This document shows, piece after piece, positions 60,755 through 64,000 of a stretch of 64,000 nt of DNA (the first letter of the stretch is position 1; each line of letters begins with the position of its first letter). The notes beneath the pieces were generated by a model. That model was not told the DNA's origin. It searched no databases and saw only the letters and a program-made list of their open reading frames with translations. Made by a program: the position numbers and the translations under genes. Source of the DNA: Microcystis elabens FACHB-917 (GTDB lineage: Bacteria; Cyanobacteriota; Cyanobacteriia; PCC-6307; Cyanobiaceae); NCBI RefSeq assembly GCF_014698445.1, contig NZ_JACJSZ010000002.1, positions 62,001 through 126,000 on the forward strand, in the 5' to 3' direction.

Positions 60755-61667
60755 CCCCGAGCCAGCCGGCCTGATCCCCCAGCACGACGATCCCCGGCGA
60801 GATCAGACGCCCACCCAGAGCTGGGGCCCGTTCGGCGACCGCCTCCAGATCCTTCACCCGCAGGCGCAGCTGCCAGTGGGCCAGGTCCTGCAGGACCTGG
60901 TCGGCGGCCATGGGGCGGCCGCCGGTGGGTTCGCGGTAGTCGAGGCACTCGATGCCGGCGCCGCTGGGGCAGCGGTGGCCGGTGATGCGCACCCGGGTTC
61001 CCGCCAGGCCGTCGAGGCCGTCCTGCTCCGGGCCGCTGTTGATGGCGTCGCTGCCGGCGGCCAGGCCCAGGAGGTCGCGGTAGAAGCGGCCGCTGGCGGC
61101 CGTGTCGGCGATGCCGATGGCGCTGTGGTCGATCCCCAGCACCGGCCCTGGGGCTGCGGCATGCCAGCGGGCCTCCCCCTTGTCCGGGGGGAACTGCAGC
61201 AGCTCCAGGGGATGGCCGTCCGGATCGCGGAACTTGAAGGCGACGATGCCGGCGGCGCCCGCATTCCAGTCCGGCAGCCGCTGGGGCGCCGTGGAGATCG
61301 CCGTGATCCGACCGGCGTCGAAGGCCGGCTGCAGCGCTCCCAGGGCCGCCTCCATGGAGTTGACCACCAGGCAGGCGTGCTGGAACCAGCGGTCGTTGCT
61401 GCGGGAACCGGCGGGGATCGGCCGCCCCGGACGGACGCCGGGCCCCGGCGTGAGCACCTCGGTGAGCTCCAGCACCTCCGCCCCGATCGCCAGCCGCAGC
61501 GCCCGGAGGCGCGCGGTCGGCAGCCCCACCAGCGCCCCGTAGGTGCCCCCCTCCAGCACCACGGCGTCCCCCAGGCGCCGAAAGCCCAGGCAGGTCTCGA
61601 AGAAGGCGGCGCTGGCCTCGGCGTCGGCCGTGGTGAACCCGATGCTGTCGATGTGGGGAACGGTCAT
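60693..61667 (-). CDS. VOC-family (glyoxalase-like) protein
   Basis: The 324 residues comprise two tandem VOC modules. The first starts VPHIDSIGFTTADAEASAAF and includes FFETCLGFRRLGDAV. The second starts VLGIDHSAIGIADTAASGRF with FYRDLLGLAAGSD and ends DPDGHRLQLLQD; DPDGHPLELLQF closes the first. Such folds bind a metal and act on small substrates in glyoxalase, dioxygenase or resistance roles; no specific activity can be read. The ATG overlaps the EamA stop by four bases. Confidence 0.85.
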   Translation of the reverse strand: MTVPHIDSIGFTTADAEASAAFFETCLGFRRLGDAVVLEGGTYGALVGLPTARLRALRLAIGAEVLELTEVLTPGPGVRPGRPIPAGSRSNDRWFQHACLVVNSMEAALGALQPAFDAGRITAISTAPQRLPDWNAGAAGIVAFKFRDPDGHPLELLQFPPDKGEARWHAAAPGPVLGIDHSAIGIADTAASGRFYRDLLGLAAGSDAINSGPEQDGLDGLAGTRVRITGHRCPSGAGIECLDYREPTGGRPMAADQVLQDLAHWQLRLRVKDLEAVAERAPALGGRLISPGIVVLGDQAGWLGATRALQLADPDGHRLQLLQD

Positions 61668-62602
61668 GGCGCCGGTGGGGGCGGGTTCTGTCCGACCAGG
61701 CTGAGGACACCGCCGACACAGATCAGCACCGTGCCCACCACCACGCCGGCATTGGGGATCTGGGCGAACCAGATCCAGCCGATCAGGCCGGCGAAGACCA
61801 CCGAGGAATACTGAAAGGCCCCGATCGCACTGGGATCGGCATAGCTGTAGGCGCGGATCAGCAGAAACTGGAAGCTGAGCAGGCAGAGGGCCGAGGCCAG
61901 CACCCAGAGGAACTGCTCCGGCGTGATGGCATGGAAACGGCCCACCATCATCAGACTGGAGACAAGGCCGCCGATCACCAGGAAATAGACGAGCTGCGTC
62001 AGGGCGGACTCGGTTCGATCGAGGGCCTTGACCGCCAGGAACTCGATGGCGCAGACAAAGCCGGCCGCCAGTCCCAGCAGATCACCTGGCTTGTCGAGCA
62101 GGCTGGCGTTCGGCTGGACGACGATCACCATCCCGGCGAATCCCACCGCGAGGGCCTTCCATAGGCTGGAGGGAATGCGCTGCCTGAGCACCAGCCAGGC
62201 CAGCAACGGGATGAACATCGGCGTGGTGTTCAGCAGCACATTGGCATTGACAAGATTCACCAGCTGGGCCGCCGACATGAACAGCAGAAACCCTCCCATG
62301 CCCATGCCACCGCGCAGCAGGTGAAGCGGGAACACACCCGTCGGCAGATCGCGGCCGCCGCGCACGGCCAGCAGGGGAATCAGCAGGACCAGCGCCAGTA
62401 CGAAAGTCAGCCAGGTGAACATCAGGGCGTCCATGGCGCTGCCCACGGCCCGCGCGAAGGCGCTCTGCAACGTGTTGGCCAGAAATGCCGCCACCAGCAG
62501 GGCCGCGCCCCGGGTCACCGCCGGTCGGGCCGGTGCGCTGATGGTGGCGCTGCTGCCAGCACTGCCGTCGGGGGCCGGCTTCTGCAGGGCATCGCCATCC
62601 AT
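61664..62602 (-). CDS. DMT/EamA-family transporter
   Basis: The 312 residues contain about ten hydrophobic helices in two EamA repeats: AALLVAAFLANTLQSAFARA with FTWLTFVLALVLLIPLLAV in the first; DLLGLAAGFVCAIEFLAVKA and VFAGLIGWIWFAQIPNAGVV in the second. It is a drug/metabolite exporter-type protein with unknown substrate. ATG 62602 is used; a TTG at 62629 extends the frame. It is coupled to the VOC gene. Confidence 0.9.
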   Translation of the reverse strand: MDGDALQKPAPDGSAGSSATISAPARPAVTRGAALLVAAFLANTLQSAFARAVGSAMDALMFTWLTFVLALVLLIPLLAVRGGRDLPTGVFPLHLLRGGMGMGGFLLFMSAAQLVNLVNANVLLNTTPMFIPLLAWLVLRQRIPSSLWKALAVGFAGMVIVVQPNASLLDKPGDLLGLAAGFVCAIEFLAVKALDRTESALTQLVYFLVIGGLVSSLMMVGRFHAITPEQFLWVLASALCLLSFQFLLIRAYSYADPSAIGAFQYSSVVFAGLIGWIWFAQIPNAGVVVGTVLICVGGVLSLVGQNPPPPAP

Positions 62603-62666
62603 CGGGCCGGTTCCCCTCGCTTCCGCCAAAGACTAGATGCTGGGGCCATTTGTGAGGCTGTCCCTC

Positions 62667-63809
62667 GTGTACCGTCCCGGAAATAACAGATAGAATTCGG
62701 AGTGTTGCGCTGGGTGCTCCATGGCTCCTGGTCGTCCGATGGCGCCGCTGGTCCTCGGCGAGGACGAGGTTCAGCAACTGCAGGGCATCACCAGCTCCCG
62801 CTCGCTGCCTCACGCGATTGTCCAACGAGCCCAGATCGTTCTGGCCTGCGGTGCCGGTGAAACCAACACCTCCATCGCCAAGCGAATGGGGTTGACGGGA
62901 ATGACCGTGGGCAAGTGGCGCAAGCGGTACCTGGAACTGGGGCTGGAAGGGCTGCACGATGAGCTCCGCCCTGGCCGCCCTCGCACCTACGAAGACGACG
63001 CCGTCGCCGAGGTGATCAACCGGGCACTCCAGACCAAGCCCACCGATGGCAGCACCCACTGGAGTGCCCGCACTCTGGCTGCGGCGACAGGGATTTCCAA
63101 AACCACCGTGCATCGCTGGCTGCAGACCTTCTCGGTGCAGCCGCACCGGCAGGAGACGTTCAAACTCTCCACCGACCCGTTCTTTGTGGAGAAGGTCCGC
63201 GACATCGTTGGCCTGTACCTGAACCCGCCTGACAAGGCGATGGTCCTCTGCGTCGACGAGAAGACGCAGATCCAGGCTCTGGATCGGACCCAACCGCTGC
63301 TGCCGATGGGACTTGGCTACGTGGAGGGCGTCACCCATGACTACATCCGCCATGCCACCACCACTTTGTTCGCCGCCCTGGATGTGGCGACAGGAGAAGT
63401 GTTGACCCAGTGCAGGCCCCGCCACCGACATCAGGAGTTCCTGGGGTTCCTCAGGCAGATCGAGAAGTCCGTCCCCGAGGACCTTGATGTCCACCTGATC
63501 GTGGAGAACTACTGCACCCACAAGCACACCAAGGTCCGCTCCTGGCTGGCCCAGCGGCCTCGCTTCCATGTCCACGACACGCCCACGTACGCCTCCTGGC
63601 TCAATCAGGTAGAGCGATGGTTTGGGATCGTCACCCAGCGAGCAATCCGTCGCGGCAGCTTCTCCAGCGTCAAAGAGCTGATCGCCAAGATCGAGCAGTT
63701 CGTGGCGGCCTACAACAAGACCAGGGCCCCGTTCAATTGGATCGCCACAGCCGATTCAATCCTGGAGAAGCTCCAGCGACTTTGCTCGCAAATCTCCGGG
63801 ACGGGACAC
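62667..63809. mobile_element. IS630-family insertion sequence (1143 bp)
   Basis: Terminal inverted repeats bound the transposase gene: left GTGTACCGTCCCGGAAAT (62667-62684) and right, read inward, GTGTCCCGTCCCGGAGAT (63792-63809), matching at 16 of 18 positions. TA follows the right end, as expected for IS630 TA targets; the left end is preceded by TC instead. The element sits 65 bases beyond the EamA start and 50 bases before the SDR gene. Confidence 0.85.
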
Positions 63810-63812
63810 TAA
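62721..63812 (+). CDS. IS630-family transposase
   Basis: The 363 residues have an N-terminal helix-turn-helix (SIAKRMGLTGMTVGKWRKRY), a second HTH (STHWSARTLAAATGISKTTV), and a DDE domain: first Asp in VLCVDEKTQIQALDR, second position in HLIVENYCTHKH, third in SWLNQVERWFG. The second catalytic position, normally Asp in this family (DNY.TH), is Glu. The stop TAA (63810-63812) lies just outside the right inverted repeat and uses the TA target dinucleotide. Confidence 0.92.
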   Translation: MAPGRPMAPLVLGEDEVQQLQGITSSRSLPHAIVQRAQIVLACGAGETNTSIAKRMGLTGMTVGKWRKRYLELGLEGLHDELRPGRPRTYEDDAVAEVINRALQTKPTDGSTHWSARTLAAATGISKTTVHRWLQTFSVQPHRQETFKLSTDPFFVEKVRDIVGLYLNPPDKAMVLCVDEKTQIQALDRTQPLLPMGLGYVEGVTHDYIRHATTTLFAALDVATGEVLTQCRPRHRHQEFLGFLRQIEKSVPEDLDVHLIVENYCTHKHTKVRSWLAQRPRFHVHDTPTYASWLNQVERWFGIVTQRAIRRGSFSSVKELIAKIEQFVAAYNKTRAPFNWIATADSILEKLQRLCSQISGTGH

Positions 63813-63859
63813 AATGAACGTGTGGATGTTCCACCACCTTCCTCTGCCGGCACCGCCCG

Positions 63860-64000
63860 ATGACGAATTCGAATCCGCTGGCGGGCAAGGCCCTCTCCAG
63901 CCTGCTCCAGGGCAAGGTCGCCATCGTCACCGGCGGCAACAGCGGCATCGGCCGATCGATCGTCGAGGTGCTGGCGGAACAGGGTGCCAAGGTGGTGATC
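63860..64000 (+). CDS. Short-chain dehydrogenase/reductase (5' part; runs off the right edge)
   Basis: The visible 47 residues begin TNSNPLAGKALSSLLQGKVA and reach the Rossmann motif IVTGGNSGIGRSIVEVLAEQ, the glycine-rich TGxxxGIG nucleotide-binding loop of classical SDR enzymes. The rest, including the YxxxK site, is beyond the window. The IS630 copy lies immediately upstream and may separate this gene from its original promoter. Confidence 0.85.
   Translation, partial: MTNSNPLAGKALSSLLQGKVAIVTGGNSGIGRSIVEVLAEQGAKVVI

Noticed and set aside
62665..62666. TA duplication at the left end of the IS630 element
   Set aside because: The bases are TC, so a perfect TA target duplication cannot be claimed.
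1..64000. tRNA and rRNA genes
   Set aside because: I looked in the gaps for T-loop text (GGTTCAAATC/GGTTCGAATC) and cloverleaf-like stems and saw none; short gaps leave little room.

Overview
The window reads as a chromosomal piece of a high-GC unicellular picocyanobacterium of the Cyanobium/Synechococcus type. The basis is ndhH (NDH-1), a phylloquinone cluster (menA, menC, menE, an isochorismate synthase and a DHNA-CoA-hydrolase-like thioesterase), cyanobacterial small families (DUF2752, DUF3285, DUF4079), a GrrA/GrrM/GrrP RiPP locus and copies of the HIP1 octamer GCGATCGC (for example 10046-10053, 23448-23455, 57647-57654). A genus-level call is inference.

Layout. 1-8.5 kb: partial response regulator, cysteine desulfurase, rsmH, a tandem pair of FUSC-type membrane proteins, ndhH. 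8.5-17.2 kb: desaturase, a broken membrane gene, the phylloquinone genes, gshB and an atypical glutaredoxin. 17.3-24.5 kb: a second, wrecked FUSC pair, prfB with its programmed frameshift, ybeY, dgkA, trpG/pabA, an MBL-fold protein, a hisC-like gene and speG. 24.5-38.75 kb: an accessory island with visibly lower GC between speG and argS. It holds a gene relic, a 1208-residue membrane protein combining a degenerate M50-like segment with glutamine-amidotransferase and SIS domains, a CRP-family regulator, a class III cyclase/ATPase/TPR protein, and a five-gene leftward operon (carotenoid-desaturase-like flavoenzyme, phasin-like protein, polyprenyl synthase, saccharopine-dehydrogenase-like reductase, acetoacetate-decarboxylase-like protein) that looks like an uncharacterised isoprenoid pathway. 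38.77-49.4 kb: argS, the Grr RiPP locus, nadC, mnmE, small genes and a selO pseudogene. 49.4-64 kb: PepSY protein, a GT4 glycosyltransferase overlapping an amylo-1,6-glucosidase-like gene, a nonsense-interrupted membrane gene, spoT/rel, a two-domain ABC ATPase, DoxX, glgX, VOC, EamA, one IS630-family element and the start of an SDR gene.

Themes. Core genes are packed tightly, often with ATGA, GTGA or TGATG stop/start overlaps. At least seven loci look broken (around 9.7-10.1, 10.8-11.07, 17.3-18.0, 18.0-18.8, 24.5-24.9, 48.2-49.3 and 53.6-53.9 kb), so gene decay is under way or the assembly has scattered indels; the raw reads would separate these. The parts most likely to be undescribed are the M50-like/GATase/SIS fusion with its palindrome and neighbouring cyclic-nucleotide-type regulators, and the isoprenoid operon beside them. 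The Grr locus belongs to a known class but has a clean nine-motif precursor.
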